Of a stretch of DNA of 24,818 bases, positions 14,331-22,388 are shown one piece after another; position 1 is the first letter of the stretch, and each line of letters opens with the position of its first letter. The translations under genes and the position numbers were made by a program. Below the pieces are notes generated by a model, which saw only the letters and a program-made list of their open reading frames with translations, did no database searches and was not told the origin of the DNA. This DNA comes from a virus, in IMG/VR virus record IMGVR_UViG_3300035212_001195, positions 1 through 24,818 of that record; one strand, given 5' to 3'.

Positions 14331-16055
14331 ATGCTATATAAACAAGTCGTATTAAAAGATAATCCAATTGGCTTTTGGCCTCTTGATGAATCTTCTGGTG
14401 CAACTGCTTATGATTATTCTGGATCGCAAAACCATGCTTCCTATAACTTTACCCCAGATAATAAATTTTTACCCCTTGTTCCTGGCGGGATTCTTGGAAC
14501 AAAAATAAGCGGAACAAACAAAATAACTTTTTTAAATTTAAAAAGTCCATACGGCAATTACATCCAAGGCGCACTTGCCGATAAATATAGTTCTGATGTT
14601 TCATTTACAATAGAATGCTGGGTTCAATTTAATGAAGTTACTTCTGCAACAATATTTGCAGACCAATCAAATGATATAGGATTTTATTGGGCAAACGACG
14701 CTATAGTATTTTCAATAGGAACAAATAAAAAAATATATCATCTTGTTAAAGATAAATACAAGTCTATGCATGTTGTGGGAACCTACTCAAACAACCTAAT
14801 GAGCTTGTATCTAGATGGAGATCTGATAGAAACAATCGATGTAACAGATTTTCTTTTTACAAATTCTACATTTGCTCCACAAATAGGAACAGTCTCTGGC
14901 GGCGCATCTTCATATATGATAGTAGATGCCCCAGCTATTTATAGATATCAGCTATCAAACTATTCAATATTAACTCACTATCAAATGGCAGCATTGCCAA
15001 ATTATGTTTCTATTGCAGATCCAGAAAATGGAAGAGCTTTTTCAAATACAGACGGTACATCTTTATTAAGCTTAGTATACCAATACGGATTTAATAGAGA
15101 CATGCAGCTCTTACAAAATGACGATCTATATTACAACACATTGACAAAAGAAATTTCTCTTTTTAAAACAGAAGAAGCAGTGTCTAAAACAACAGAAGTT
15201 ATAGACGTAATATCAATACCCATGATGCTAGACTTTGTTTCATCAAAAATTGAATGGTCTTCTGACAACGGGGTATCCATCTATACTAGCTCAACTGGTG
15301 AATCTAACTCATACGTACAATGCGAAAATGGATTTCCTATACCACAATATCAGTATAACTCTTTGGCTGATTCTGGAATAATATATCTAAAGGTTGTTTA
15401 TTCAACGACAGACTTATCTAAATACACTCCTTCTTTAGAAAATTTATCAATAACACTGTACTCAGAACTTAGCGTCACGGCATCTAATTCACCAGCCACG
15501 CTATCTTCATCTTCTAATATTTCAATAGGATCTAAGTCCGTTCCAGCTATAAAAAGAAATAGGGCATCTGGAATTCGAACTGGTGGGTCAGGATCATTTA
15601 CTGTGTCAGATACAGAAGAAACAAAAACAGTTGAAATGGTGTACACCCCTGAAAATATAAACGCTTCATCTTTAATGTCTAGAGGGTCCAGCCAGATATC
15701 CTGGAATCAGGCGGGAGTCATATCAAAGTCTGGTTTTGATAGCCTATATATCAATGGGTCGCTAGTTTCATGGTCAAGTAATATATGGACGTATTTGACA
15801 AAAAATCAGCCTTCTCACATTGTTGCGGTATTTACGGCTGGCGGGACAGAGGACATTGTGTTTAATAATCAAGGTATAGCCTCTAAATATGAAGGCATTT
15901 CTTTGTATCCATCATCTGTAACAATAAGCCCACCTGTTCATTATGCAATGCATATTGGCTCATATTATGAAAACATATCAAATGAGTCAATGACCGTGAC
16001 AGAAATTGGCACCCCTATATATAATTATGACTTTGTTGTGGTCAAAACCGTATAA
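14331..16055 (+). CDS. Tail-associated protein with two LamG / concanavalin A-like domains
   Basis: 574 aa. Residues ~8-215 are a LamG-type lectin fold: 'NPIGFWPLDESSGATAYDYS' followed by GSQNHA, 'FTIECWVQFN', 'HVVGTYSNNLMSLYLDGDLI' and 'APAIYRYQLS'. A middle region (~216-430) looks beta-rich and unfamiliar. The last ~140 residues resemble a second, more divergent LamG domain ('TVEMVYTPENINASSLMSRG', 'DSLYINGSLVSW', 'HIVAVFTAGG', 'AMHIGSYYEN'). LamG domains in phage tail proteins usually bind carbohydrate. No signal peptide or hydrolase motif. It begins a separate transcription unit without a ribosome site. A role as a glycan-binding virion protein is likely. Confidence 0.8.
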   Translation: MLYKQVVLKDNPIGFWPLDESSGATAYDYSGSQNHASYNFTPDNKFLPLVPGGILGTKISGTNKITFLNLKSPYGNYIQGALADKYSSDVSFTIECWVQFNEVTSATIFADQSNDIGFYWANDAIVFSIGTNKKIYHLVKDKYKSMHVVGTYSNNLMSLYLDGDLIETIDVTDFLFTNSTFAPQIGTVSGGASSYMIVDAPAIYRYQLSNYSILTHYQMAALPNYVSIADPENGRAFSNTDGTSLLSLVYQYGFNRDMQLLQNDDLYYNTLTKEISLFKTEEAVSKTTEVIDVISIPMMLDFVSSKIEWSSDNGVSIYTSSTGESNSYVQCENGFPIPQYQYNSLADSGIIYLKVVYSTTDLSKYTPSLENLSITLYSELSVTASNSPATLSSSSNISIGSKSVPAIKRNRASGIRTGGSGSFTVSDTEETKTVEMVYTPENINASSLMSRGSSQISWNQAGVISKSGFDSLYINGSLVSWSSNIWTYLTKNQPSHIVAVFTAGGTEDIVFNNQGIASKYEGISLYPSSVTISPPVHYAMHIGSYYENISNESMTVTEIGTPIYNYDFVVVKTV

Positions 16056-16057
16056 TC

Positions 16058-16076
16058 TTGTCAAGGCCTTGGACAA
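16058..16076 (+). terminator. Weak hairpin after the LamG gene
   Basis: TTGTCAA and TTGGACAA pair with one bulged G around GGCC, three bases after the stop. There is no T-tract. Terminator function is uncertain. Confidence 0.25.
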
Positions 16077-16100
16077 AACCTAGACTTTAATATCAAATAA

Positions 16101-16109
16101 TGGTACAAT
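16101..16109 (+). promoter_or_regulatory. Extended -10 promoter (TGGTACAAT), probably giving a leaderless mRNA
   Basis: TG at 16101-16102 and TACAAT at 16104-16109; eight bases later is ATG 16118. The in-frame ATG at 16100 lies inside this promoter, which argues for the later start. Confidence 0.5.
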
Positions 16110-16117
16110 TAAGGTCT

Positions 16118-16456
16118 ATGAATATCTTAAACCAAAAATCACAGATTCTAGAAGAAACCACACTTGGCATATACGTGTGGGAAATGCCCGATGGCAGATG
16201 GATTGGAGACGATGATGGCAACTTCCTATCAGTCACATCCAAAAAAGGAAACAGATCTAAAATGGACGCTTTGGCTAGAGAGGTTCGCTCATACGGTATT
16301 TATGAGGGCCAACCTAAATTCCTTTCTGGCAGAAGAAAAATCGATGACGAAGAATTTGAATATCAAAACGAAAGACTAAAGTGGGGCCTAACACCAGACC
16401 CTATGGATATTGGTGTTTATAAAGACTCAATGTTAAGAAATGGTAAGGTCAAATGA
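16118..16456 (+). CDS. Hypothetical protein upstream of portal
   Basis: 112 aa from ATG 16118. An in-frame ATG six codons earlier (16100) overlaps the predicted -10 box, so I take the later one. The protein has 'IYVWEMPDGRWIGDDDGNFL', a basic middle ('KKGNRSKMDALAREVRSYGI') and 'KFLSGRRKIDDEEFEYQNER'. I do not recognise a domain. Short proteins of this kind with a 'W.mPdG.w.gd..GN.l' opening do occur before portal genes in phages. Its stop overlaps the portal ATG (ATGA), so the two are coupled; a head-assembly or packaging role is plausible but only by position. Confidence 0.65.
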   Translation: MNILNQKSQILEETTLGIYVWEMPDGRWIGDDDGNFLSVTSKKGNRSKMDALAREVRSYGIYEGQPKFLSGRRKIDDEEFEYQNERLKWGLTPDPMDIGVYKDSMLRNGKVK

Positions 16457-18045
16457 AAAGGCTAGAATCTATAGAAGACGAAATTGATACAGTATCCACA
16501 ATTGATATATCAAATACTTCAGACTGGTTCCATTTTCAAAAGTTAGACGGACCACAAGATGACCCATTTAAGATTGGTCTAGAAGAAATTAAAAAGCTAA
16601 GAGGCCTTGGAACAAACTTTAAGCGTAAAATTAATCGTGATTTTTCAAAAGCATTTGTTGGAACAAGCGGAGTTGCCACACAGCAAAACCTACTACAGCA
16701 AGCTATTAGCGGATATGCATTATTTGATCTTGTAGAGCCAACATATAACCTAGAATATCTTTCAAAAATTTATGAAGTTTCAACATATAACTATGCCGCA
16801 ATTAATGCAAAGGTTTCAAATATTGTTGGTCTAGGGTATATGTTTACAGAAACATCTAAGGCAAAAGATGCAATGGATGCAATAACAGACGATAAGCAGC
16901 TAGACAGAGCACGTTCAAAGATTGATAGAATTAAAACACAGCTAGATAAATGGCTTGACGATTGTAATGAAGAAGAGTCTTTTACAGAGACCCTCATAAA
17001 GGCCTACACAGACCTTGAGGCAACAGGAAACGGTTACATAGAGATAGGACGTACAGTCACTGGAGATATCGGCTACATAGGCCACATACCCGCTAAAACA
17101 ATGCGTGTGCGTAGATTCCGTGACGGCTTCATTCAATTGCTTTATGGTAAGGCCGTATTCTTCCGCAACTTTGGGGACCTAGAAACACCTAGCCCAATTG
17201 CTGGTCAAGAAGATAGACCAAATGAAATTATACATTTAAAAAAGTATACTCCAATGAATAACTACTATGGAGTTCCAGATATTATTGCAGCGCAACAAGC
17301 GTTGGCTGGAAATGAATTTGCAGGAAGATATAACCTAGACTACTTTGAAAATAAGGCGGTCCCAAGATATATTATTACAGTAAAAGGAGCAAAGCTTTCC
17401 CCAGAGTCAGAAAGAAAACTACTAGAGTTCTTCCAAGTTGGACTAAAAGGAAAGAACCATAGATCCCTATATATCCCATTGCCAGCAGATACTCCAGACT
17501 CAAAAACCGAATTTAAGATGGAGCCAATTGAAGCAGGCGAACAAGAGTCTTCATTTAATATCTATCGTAAATCTAATAGAGATGAAATCTTGCTGGCTCA
17601 CCGTGTCCCAATTAGCAAGATAGGTATCCCAGAAGGAATTAACTTAGCAGCAGCCAGAGATGCAGATAAAACATTTAAAGAGCAGGTATGTCGCCCATCA
17701 CAAGATAGGCTTGAAAAGAAGCTAAACTATTTAATTGCAGAAAAGACAGATGTCGTACAATTAAAGTTTAATGAACTTAGCCTTACTGACGAAGAGACAC
17801 AAAGCCGCATTGACGAAATTTATTTAAGAATGCAGGTAATTACCCCTAACGAAGTTCGCATTAGAAAGAACATGACAACCGTAGACGGTGGAGACGAAAT
17901 GGTGGATTTAAAACCCCAGCAAGTAGCTGACCAAAAGGCAAAGTCTACTGGAAATAAAAAGCGAGATCAGCAAAGATCGGCTAATGCCCCAGACAAAAGC
18001 GGAGAGGCCAGAAACCCAAAGGGAGATGGTCCAAAAGTCAAGTAA
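16453..18045 (+). CDS. Portal protein
   Basis: 530 aa. Portal proteins form the dodecameric ring at the packaging vertex of the capsid. Seen here: 'EVSTYNYAAINAKVSNIVGL' (start of the clip/wing fold), 'ATGNGYIEIGR', 'HIPAKTMRVRRFRDGFIQLL', 'NEIIHLKKYTPMNNYYGVPD', 'NKAVPRYIITVKGAKLSPES' and 'LLAHRVPISKIGI', which together match HK97/PBSX-type phage portals (Phage_portal). The C-terminal ~50 residues are charged and low-complexity ('ADQKAKSTGNKKRDQQRSAN') and probably disordered. ATG overlaps the preceding stop. Length fits the family. Confidence 0.92.
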   Translation: MKRLESIEDEIDTVSTIDISNTSDWFHFQKLDGPQDDPFKIGLEEIKKLRGLGTNFKRKINRDFSKAFVGTSGVATQQNLLQQAISGYALFDLVEPTYNLEYLSKIYEVSTYNYAAINAKVSNIVGLGYMFTETSKAKDAMDAITDDKQLDRARSKIDRIKTQLDKWLDDCNEEESFTETLIKAYTDLEATGNGYIEIGRTVTGDIGYIGHIPAKTMRVRRFRDGFIQLLYGKAVFFRNFGDLETPSPIAGQEDRPNEIIHLKKYTPMNNYYGVPDIIAAQQALAGNEFAGRYNLDYFENKAVPRYIITVKGAKLSPESERKLLEFFQVGLKGKNHRSLYIPLPADTPDSKTEFKMEPIEAGEQESSFNIYRKSNRDEILLAHRVPISKIGIPEGINLAAARDADKTFKEQVCRPSQDRLEKKLNYLIAEKTDVVQLKFNELSLTDEETQSRIDEIYLRMQVITPNEVRIRKNMTTVDGGDEMVDLKPQQVADQKAKSTGNKKRDQQRSANAPDKSGEARNPKGDGPKVK

Positions 18046-18062
18046 GTTTAATCGACTACTAT

Positions 18063-18091
18063 TTGCGTTAGAGTAGATAAACCTATAAAAT
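18063..18091 (+). promoter_or_regulatory. Candidate promoter for the protease/scaffold/capsid unit
   Basis: TTGCGT (18063-18068), 17-base spacer, TAAAAT (18086-18091). Seven bases later is ATG 18099, so the transcript would be leaderless or nearly so; no Shine-Dalgarno is visible. Confidence 0.55.
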
Positions 18092-18098
18092 TAAGCAT

Positions 18099-19409
18099 AT
18101 GAACATTGAAAAAGGCCTATGGTCAAGTAATGGCGACAACTTGCACTTGTCAGTACCATTTACTAAAGTCAACCGTGAAAATAGAACCGTCTCTGGTTTT
18201 GCAACATTAGATAATGTTGATCAAACAGGCGACGTTGTTACTGCTGAAGCAAGCATGAAAGCATTTGAAAGTTTCAGAGGAAACCTTCGTGAGATGCATC
18301 AGCCACTAGCCGTCGGCAAGGTTGTTTCATTTAAGCCAGAGACATACTACGACCAGACAACAAAAGAATTTTACAATGGAGTTTATGTAACTTCATATAT
18401 TTCAAAGGGTGCACAAGATACTTGGGAAAAAGTTCTTGATGGCACTCTTTCTGGTTTTTCAATCGGCGGAAAAATAACAGAGTCTGACAATGAAGTTAAT
18501 AAGGCGGACGGAACACAGGTTAGATTTATCAAGGCTTATGATCTAGTAGAGCTATCAATTGTAGACTCACCAGCAAATCAACTTTGCAATATTCTCTCAA
18601 TTGAAAAGATGAATGGCCAACTTGTATTCAAGGGAATGGCAGCAGATGTTGTTACAGAAAATATTTTTTATTGTGAAGAAAGCGATTCTGTTTTTATGTC
18701 AACAGAAAAAACTTTTGATTCGCCAATCACAGGTAAGCCAGCAAAGATTATTGGCTGGGTAGAAAGTTCAGACATGAACAAGTCAAAAGAAATAGATAAG
18801 ATTCTTGCTTCATTTAAGAAGACAAGATTAGCGTTGCCTGAAACACAAACAATTGCAAAACAGGCAAACGTAGAAGGAGGTAATGAGATGTCAGACGTAC
18901 AAAATGATGTAGTTGTAGAAGCTGTAGAAGCAGAAACAATTATTGAAAAGTCTGTCGAGGTTGTAGAAGAAGTAGCAGCAGTTGAGGCTATTGCAGAAAC
19001 AACCGAAGACACAACTCCTGCCGACTCCGTTGAAGAAACAGTTGAAAAAACAGCTGATCCTGACTTTGCAAAAATGTTAGGCGATCTTAAGGGATTTTTC
19101 TCGGAGACACTCGCAAAGGCTACAGACGCAAATGCGGCTCAAGTTTCAGAAATTAAAGAAACAGTTGAGTCATTCAGCAAGAGCGTAAATGGCCAAATTG
19201 CAGAGTTGGCAGAAAAGCACAATGCATTAAGCACAGCAGTGCTAGAAATCAAAGGCACCATTGATGGTGTTCAAAAGCGTGTAGATGCCGTTGAAGGCGA
19301 CACAGCTATTAAGAAGTCTTCTGATCTTGGCCGTTCAGAGGTTGTAACAAAAAAATCAACATGGAACGGTTCTTTCCTCGGTTCCGTAAATGAAATCTTT
19401 TCAAACTAA
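18099..19409 (+). CDS. Prohead protease (XkdF-like) fused to a scaffold-like C-terminal region
   Basis: 436 aa. Residues ~15-170 match the XkdF/S78-type capsid maturation protease: 'VSGFATLDNVDQTGDVVTAE', likely catalytic His67 in 'LREMHQPLAVGK', a serine in 'GTLSGFSIGGK' (Ser118 or Ser121) and 'YDLVELSIVDSPANQ'. Residues 171-263 are a variable linker. Residues ~264-436 are acidic then helical ('KMLGDLKGFFSETLAKATDA', 'VQKRVDAVEGD'), as in delta-domain/scaffold regions of HK97-like phages. Role: assembles the procapsid, then cleaves scaffold and perhaps capsid protein. A strong ribosome site inside the gene (18874-18881) could make the scaffold part separately. It lies directly before the capsid gene. 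Confidence 0.88.
   Translation: MNIEKGLWSSNGDNLHLSVPFTKVNRENRTVSGFATLDNVDQTGDVVTAEASMKAFESFRGNLREMHQPLAVGKVVSFKPETYYDQTTKEFYNGVYVTSYISKGAQDTWEKVLDGTLSGFSIGGKITESDNEVNKADGTQVRFIKAYDLVELSIVDSPANQLCNILSIEKMNGQLVFKGMAADVVTENIFYCEESDSVFMSTEKTFDSPITGKPAKIIGWVESSDMNKSKEIDKILASFKKTRLALPETQTIAKQANVEGGNEMSDVQNDVVVEAVEAETIIEKSVEVVEEVAAVEAIAETTEDTTPADSVEETVEKTADPDFAKMLGDLKGFFSETLAKATDANAAQVSEIKETVESFSKSVNGQIAELAEKHNALSTAVLEIKGTIDGVQKRVDAVEGDTAIKKSSDLGRSEVVTKKSTWNGSFLGSVNEIFSN
18874..18881 (+). promoter_or_regulatory. Strong internal Shine-Dalgarno (AAGGAGGT) inside the protease gene
   Basis: Near-perfect ribosome site seven bases before an in-frame ATG (18888). It is the best ribosome site in this transcription unit, while the protease start at 18099 has none. 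Confidence 0.7.
18888..19409 (+). CDS. Nested scaffolding protein (internal start in protease gene)
   Basis: 173 aa, in frame with and identical to protease residues 264-436, beginning 'MSDVQNDVVVEAVEAETIIE'. Evidence for separate expression is the AAGGAGGT at 18874-18881 with a seven-base spacer. Nested protease/scaffold pairs are known in other phages (lambda C/Nu3 is the model). Predicted properties fit a scaffold: acidic, Ala/Glu/Val-rich N-terminal half and a long helical C-terminal half. An excess of scaffold over protease would be expected. Inference rests on the ribosome site and domain boundary; it has not been shown experimentally here. Confidence 0.6.
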   Translation: MSDVQNDVVVEAVEAETIIEKSVEVVEEVAAVEAIAETTEDTTPADSVEETVEKTADPDFAKMLGDLKGFFSETLAKATDANAAQVSEIKETVESFSKSVNGQIAELAEKHNALSTAVLEIKGTIDGVQKRVDAVEGDTAIKKSSDLGRSEVVTKKSTWNGSFLGSVNEIFSN

Positions 19410-19427
19410 AGGGTAGGTGAAATAAAA

Positions 19428-20477
19428 ATGAGTAATGAACTATTAGAAAAAGCAGTAGCAGCAGGTACAAACGTAACTGGTAGCTATGCATCCGCAACTG
19501 GTGGAACTGGAGTACACACAGCGTCTGAAAACGGCAACGGTGGACTTCTAAACCCAGAACAATCAGCGCGATTTCTAGACTATATGTTCGACGCTACCGT
19601 AATTGGTAAGGTTGCACGTACTGTCCGAATGAAAGCAGATACAACAGAGATTGACCGTATGTCTATCGGCGAGAAGCTTGTAAAGCTTGCAACTGAAGCA
19701 GACAACACAGGAGTTAACTCACCTGTAACATTCTCAAAAATTTCTTTGACAACAAAGAAGCTTCGCATGGACTGGGAACTTTCAACAGAGTCTCTTGAAG
19801 ACAATATTGAAGGCGCAGACGTCGAAGATCATATTGCCAGAATGATGGCAACACAAGCAGGTAACGATATTGAAGATTTGATCCTAAACGGAGACACTTC
19901 ACTAACAGACGATGCCCTATACAAGTCATTTAATGGCGTTGTAAAGAAGGCAAAGACTTCAGGTCGCGTAGTAGATGCAGCTGGAGCAGCCGTTTCACGT
20001 GCTGTATTCAACTCTGCACTTAAGGCACTTCCACGTAAGTACAAGCAGCGTCGTACAGACCTTCGCTTCCTTGCAGGATCAAACTTGATCCAGGATTACC
20101 TATACTCAACATCTAATTCAACAAACTTTGCAAACCCACAGGATATTGCTTCAGGCATCATCCGTGGTGATGTTCCAGTTGTTGGAGGTCCAGCAGGATA
20201 TGTAGCTCCATACGCATTTGGTATTCCAATCGTTGAAGTTCCACTTCTTAGCGAGACACAGGCTGGTACATATGCTAGCCCATCAGGTTCACACGGAGAT
20301 ATCCACTTGACATTCCCAAATAACGTTGTTATTGGTATCAAGCGTGATGTTACTGTTTACCGCTTCTTCTGGCCACGTAAGGACTCAGTCGAGTACACAA
20401 TGTATACTCGTGTTGGCGTCCAGATCGAGCAAGCAGATGCTTGGGTAGTCGTAAAGAACGTTAAGGTTGCTTCTTAA
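19428..20477 (+). CDS. Major capsid protein (HK97 fold)
   Basis: 349 aa; ATG preceded by a GGGTAGGTG ribosome site. Features typical of HK97-fold capsid proteins: a flexible N-terminus with 'GGTGVHTASENGNGGLLNPE', 'RTVRMKADTTEIDRMSIGEK' (N-arm/E-loop region), 'LTTKKLRMDWELSTESLEDN', 'HIARMMATQAGNDIEDLILN', 'LPRKYKQRRTDLRFLAGSNL', 'GIPIVEVPLL' and a C-terminal 'GIKRDVTVYRFFWPRKDSVE'. Roughly 415 copies would form a T=7 shell if standard. Codon choice differs from neighbours: arginine is mainly CGT/CGC rather than AGA, as expected for heavy expression. It is followed by a universal-stop-like run and a strong terminator. Confidence 0.93.
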   Translation: MSNELLEKAVAAGTNVTGSYASATGGTGVHTASENGNGGLLNPEQSARFLDYMFDATVIGKVARTVRMKADTTEIDRMSIGEKLVKLATEADNTGVNSPVTFSKISLTTKKLRMDWELSTESLEDNIEGADVEDHIARMMATQAGNDIEDLILNGDTSLTDDALYKSFNGVVKKAKTSGRVVDAAGAAVSRAVFNSALKALPRKYKQRRTDLRFLAGSNLIQDYLYSTSNSTNFANPQDIASGIIRGDVPVVGGPAGYVAPYAFGIPIVEVPLLSETQAGTYASPSGSHGDIHLTFPNNVVIGIKRDVTVYRFFWPRKDSVEYTMYTRVGVQIEQADAWVVVKNVKVAS

Positions 20478-20488
20478 TTAATTAAGAA
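20471..20488 (+). repeat. 18-bp perfect palindrome over the capsid stop codon
   Basis: TTCTTAATTAATTAAGAA reads the same on both strands and contains the capsid TAA (20475-20477). The TTAATTAATTAA core puts stops in all six frames. A similar core follows the major tail protein at 24526. Confidence 0.9.
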
Positions 20489-20503
20489 TTAAACTACCGA
20501 AAT

Positions 20504-20529
20504 GCCCCCAATTAATTTTGGGGGCTTTT
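20504..20529 (+). terminator. Rho-independent terminator after major capsid protein
   Basis: GCCCCCAA (20504-20511) pairs with TTGGGGGC (20518-20525) across a six-base loop and is followed by TTTTCATTTT. This is the standard form of an intrinsic terminator. Confidence 0.87.
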
Positions 20530-20545
20530 CATTTTAATTTAACAA

Positions 20546-20554
20546 TGCTATAAT
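20546..20554 (+). promoter_or_regulatory. Extended -10 promoter (TGCTATAAT) for the connector genes
   Basis: TG at 20546-20547, TATAAT at 20549-20554; TTTTCA at 20526-20531 is a possible -35 with a 17-base spacer, overlapping the terminator T-tract. Serves genes 20585-23669. Confidence 0.62.
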
Positions 20555-20584
20555 TAAAGGACCTAGAAAAAGGAGAATATAAGT

Positions 20585-20977
20585 ATGTCGTTTGACACAT
20601 TAAAGGTAGCCGAATTAAAAGTAATTGCAGAAGATTTTGCGGTTGACACAGAAGGCTTAAAGAACAAAAAAGACATTATTGCAGCCCTATCCGAAGAAGG
20701 AGTTTCTTGGTCAGTCTATCAAAAGACAAAGCAAGAAATTGAAGATAATCTAGAAGAGATTGAAATAATTCCTAGACTAGATCCAAAGAAAGTAGACGCA
20801 GACTCTATTTTGGTAAGAATGACAAGAGAGAATTATCGATACGATATTCATGGTCATACATTTACGAAAGAACATCCGTTCGTTGCAATGCCAGAAGAAG
20901 ACGCTCAAAAAATTTTTGATACAGAGGAGGGTTTTCGTTTAGCGACACCAAAGGAAGTCCAAGACTTTTATCACTAA
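20585..20977 (+). CDS. Small head protein with SAP/HeH-like N-terminal helix pair
   Basis: 130 aa; AAGGAG at 20569-20574 sets the ATG. Residues 4-35 ('LKVAELKVIAEDFAVDTEGL', then KNKKDIIAAL) have the two-helix pattern of SAP/HeH/Rho-N domains, which bind nucleic acid in some proteins. The C-terminal part ('ILVRMTRENYRYDIHGHTFT', 'HPFVAMPEEDAQKIFDTEEG') resembles small proteins encoded between capsid and head-tail connector genes in actinobacterial and related phages. Role unproven; position suggests a head or neck component. Confidence 0.65.
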   Translation: MSFDTLKVAELKVIAEDFAVDTEGLKNKKDIIAALSEEGVSWSVYQKTKQEIEDNLEEIEIIPRLDPKKVDADSILVRMTRENYRYDIHGHTFTKEHPFVAMPEEDAQKIFDTEEGFRLATPKEVQDFYH

Positions 20978-20993
20978 ACGTTAACATAAGTTA

Positions 20994-21962
20994 ATGGCAG
21001 AAATATATAAATCTCAAACATCTACAGTAAAAACAAAAATATACTGGGGTGGAGAAATAACGGATGCAGACGGACCAGTTGTAGCAACAGTAAGACAAGT
21101 AACTACTGATGGAACCGTTTATCCTACACTTGCAACTTATACTGCCACAAAACTAGAGTCGGACATTGGTACGTATCAGATTACGATACCGTACAGCCTC
21201 GCCCTACAGCCTAAAAAACTTAGAATAACTTGGACGTATCAGGTAGGCGGAATAGAGGGTAGAAATACTCAAGTTGTAGATATAGTAACTCCATACGTAG
21301 ATATATCTGATGTCATAGATGATTTAAATTTTGGAACAGACCCATCTGACCCAAACTACAAAACTTATGGCGAGCTTCAGCTAGCAGAGAAATATGCTAG
21401 AAAATTAATTGAGGCTTATACAAACCAAGTTTTTTATTCATACAATGGAACACAGGTTGCCCAAGGATATGGGTCAGATATACTTCCTTTGCCAATAAGA
21501 ATAGAAGAGATTACAAGATTACACGAAGAAGATGTTCAAGTATTTGAAGTTGGAGTAAATACAAACAACTGGTTTTATACACCAATAGTCTCTGAATCAA
21601 ATTATGGAATAAGAGTAAATTTGCAGGACATGCAAGACGATTTAGTTTATTCAGCAAATGGAATGATACCTCCATCAATTAACAGCAGAGGATATTCTGG
21701 GACATTTAAAAAAGACTTCAGGTATAAGGTTGAAGGAGTATTTGGTTGGTACTACGTGCCAGACAATGTTAGAGAAGCGTCTAAGATTCTAATGAAACAA
21801 TACTTTGAGCAAGACCGTGCTTGGAAAGATAAATACGTAAAGAACATAAGCACATTTGACTGGAAGTTTGAGTTTATGGAAGATGCACATAGAGGCACAG
21901 GGAATCTGTATGCAGATCAGCTCCTTGCACCATATATAACAAACGGTATGGTTGTATTTTAA
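20994..21962 (+). CDS. Head-tail adaptor (connector) protein
   Basis: 322 aa, longer than a plain gp6/gp15-type adaptor because of an N-terminal ~100-residue beta domain ('VATVRQVTTDGTVYPTLATY', 'SDIGTYQITIPYSLALQPKK') of the Ig-like kind. The connector part starts about residue 100 ('DLNFGTDPSDPNYKTYGELQ', 'LAEKYARKLIEAYTNQVFYS') and ends with 'VREASKILMKQYFEQDRAWK' and 'HRGTGNLYADQLLAPY'. In the virion the adaptor binds beneath the portal and bridges to the head-closure protein. No obvious ribosome site; it is 16 bases after the previous stop. The next gene starts directly after the TAA. Confidence 0.8.
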   Translation: MAEIYKSQTSTVKTKIYWGGEITDADGPVVATVRQVTTDGTVYPTLATYTATKLESDIGTYQITIPYSLALQPKKLRITWTYQVGGIEGRNTQVVDIVTPYVDISDVIDDLNFGTDPSDPNYKTYGELQLAEKYARKLIEAYTNQVFYSYNGTQVAQGYGSDILPLPIRIEEITRLHEEDVQVFEVGVNTNNWFYTPIVSESNYGIRVNLQDMQDDLVYSANGMIPPSINSRGYSGTFKKDFRYKVEGVFGWYYVPDNVREASKILMKQYFEQDRAWKDKYVKNISTFDWKFEFMEDAHRGTGNLYADQLLAPYITNGMVVF

Positions 21963-22388
21963 ATGAGCCTGGCAACTTCCCTAATGCCACTTCAGCTTGA
22001 CATATATCTTCAATCAGATACACAAGATGCAAACACTGGCGCTATCAAAAAAGACTGGGCCTATTCTAAAACAATGCAGTGCTCTGCAAAAGGAATAATA
22101 TCCAACTCAGGCACAGGTCGTGGCGGTGACAGACAAACCCTTAACACAAAATATTCTAACGAGCAAATGCTTGAAATAAGAAGCGTTGATCAGATTACTT
22201 ATAGAGACAAGATAACAAACATTAGAGACATTAAGGGTAACATAGTTTGGAAAGAATTAGACTTTCCATCAGAAACCCCGACAGTATTTGAAGTAATTAG
22301 CTCAACTCCGATAACAGATCCATTTGGTAATATCCTTGCATATAACTCTATTGTTAAAAGATCGGAGAATCAGCAAATTGGAATCTAA
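21963..22388 (+). CDS. Head-closure (stopper/head-tail joining) protein
   Basis: 141 aa. ATG immediately follows the adaptor stop. 'MPLQLDIYLQSDTQDANTGA' followed by IKKDWAYSKTMQCSAKG is the usual opening of head-closure/Hcp-like small barrels; the rest ('YRDKITNIRDIKGNIVWKEL', 'PTVFEVISSTPITDPFGNIL') is beta-rich and fits a joining protein. It lies between adaptor and gp10-like protein, the normal place for it. It overlaps the next gene by 11 bases if that starts at TTG 22378. Confidence 0.75.
   Translation: MSLATSLMPLQLDIYLQSDTQDANTGAIKKDWAYSKTMQCSAKGIISNSGTGRGGDRQTLNTKYSNEQMLEIRSVDQITYRDKITNIRDIKGNIVWKELDFPSETPTVFEVISSTPITDPFGNILAYNSIVKRSENQQIGI

Noticed and set aside
16100-16117. ATG 16100 as start of the small gene before portal
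   Set aside because: It lies inside the extended -10 motif; ATG 16118 fits a leaderless transcript.
22324-22377. TTG 22324 as start of the gp10-like gene
   Set aside because: It would overlap the head-closure gene by about 65 bases and lacks a ribosome site; TTG 22378 has GGAG at good spacing.
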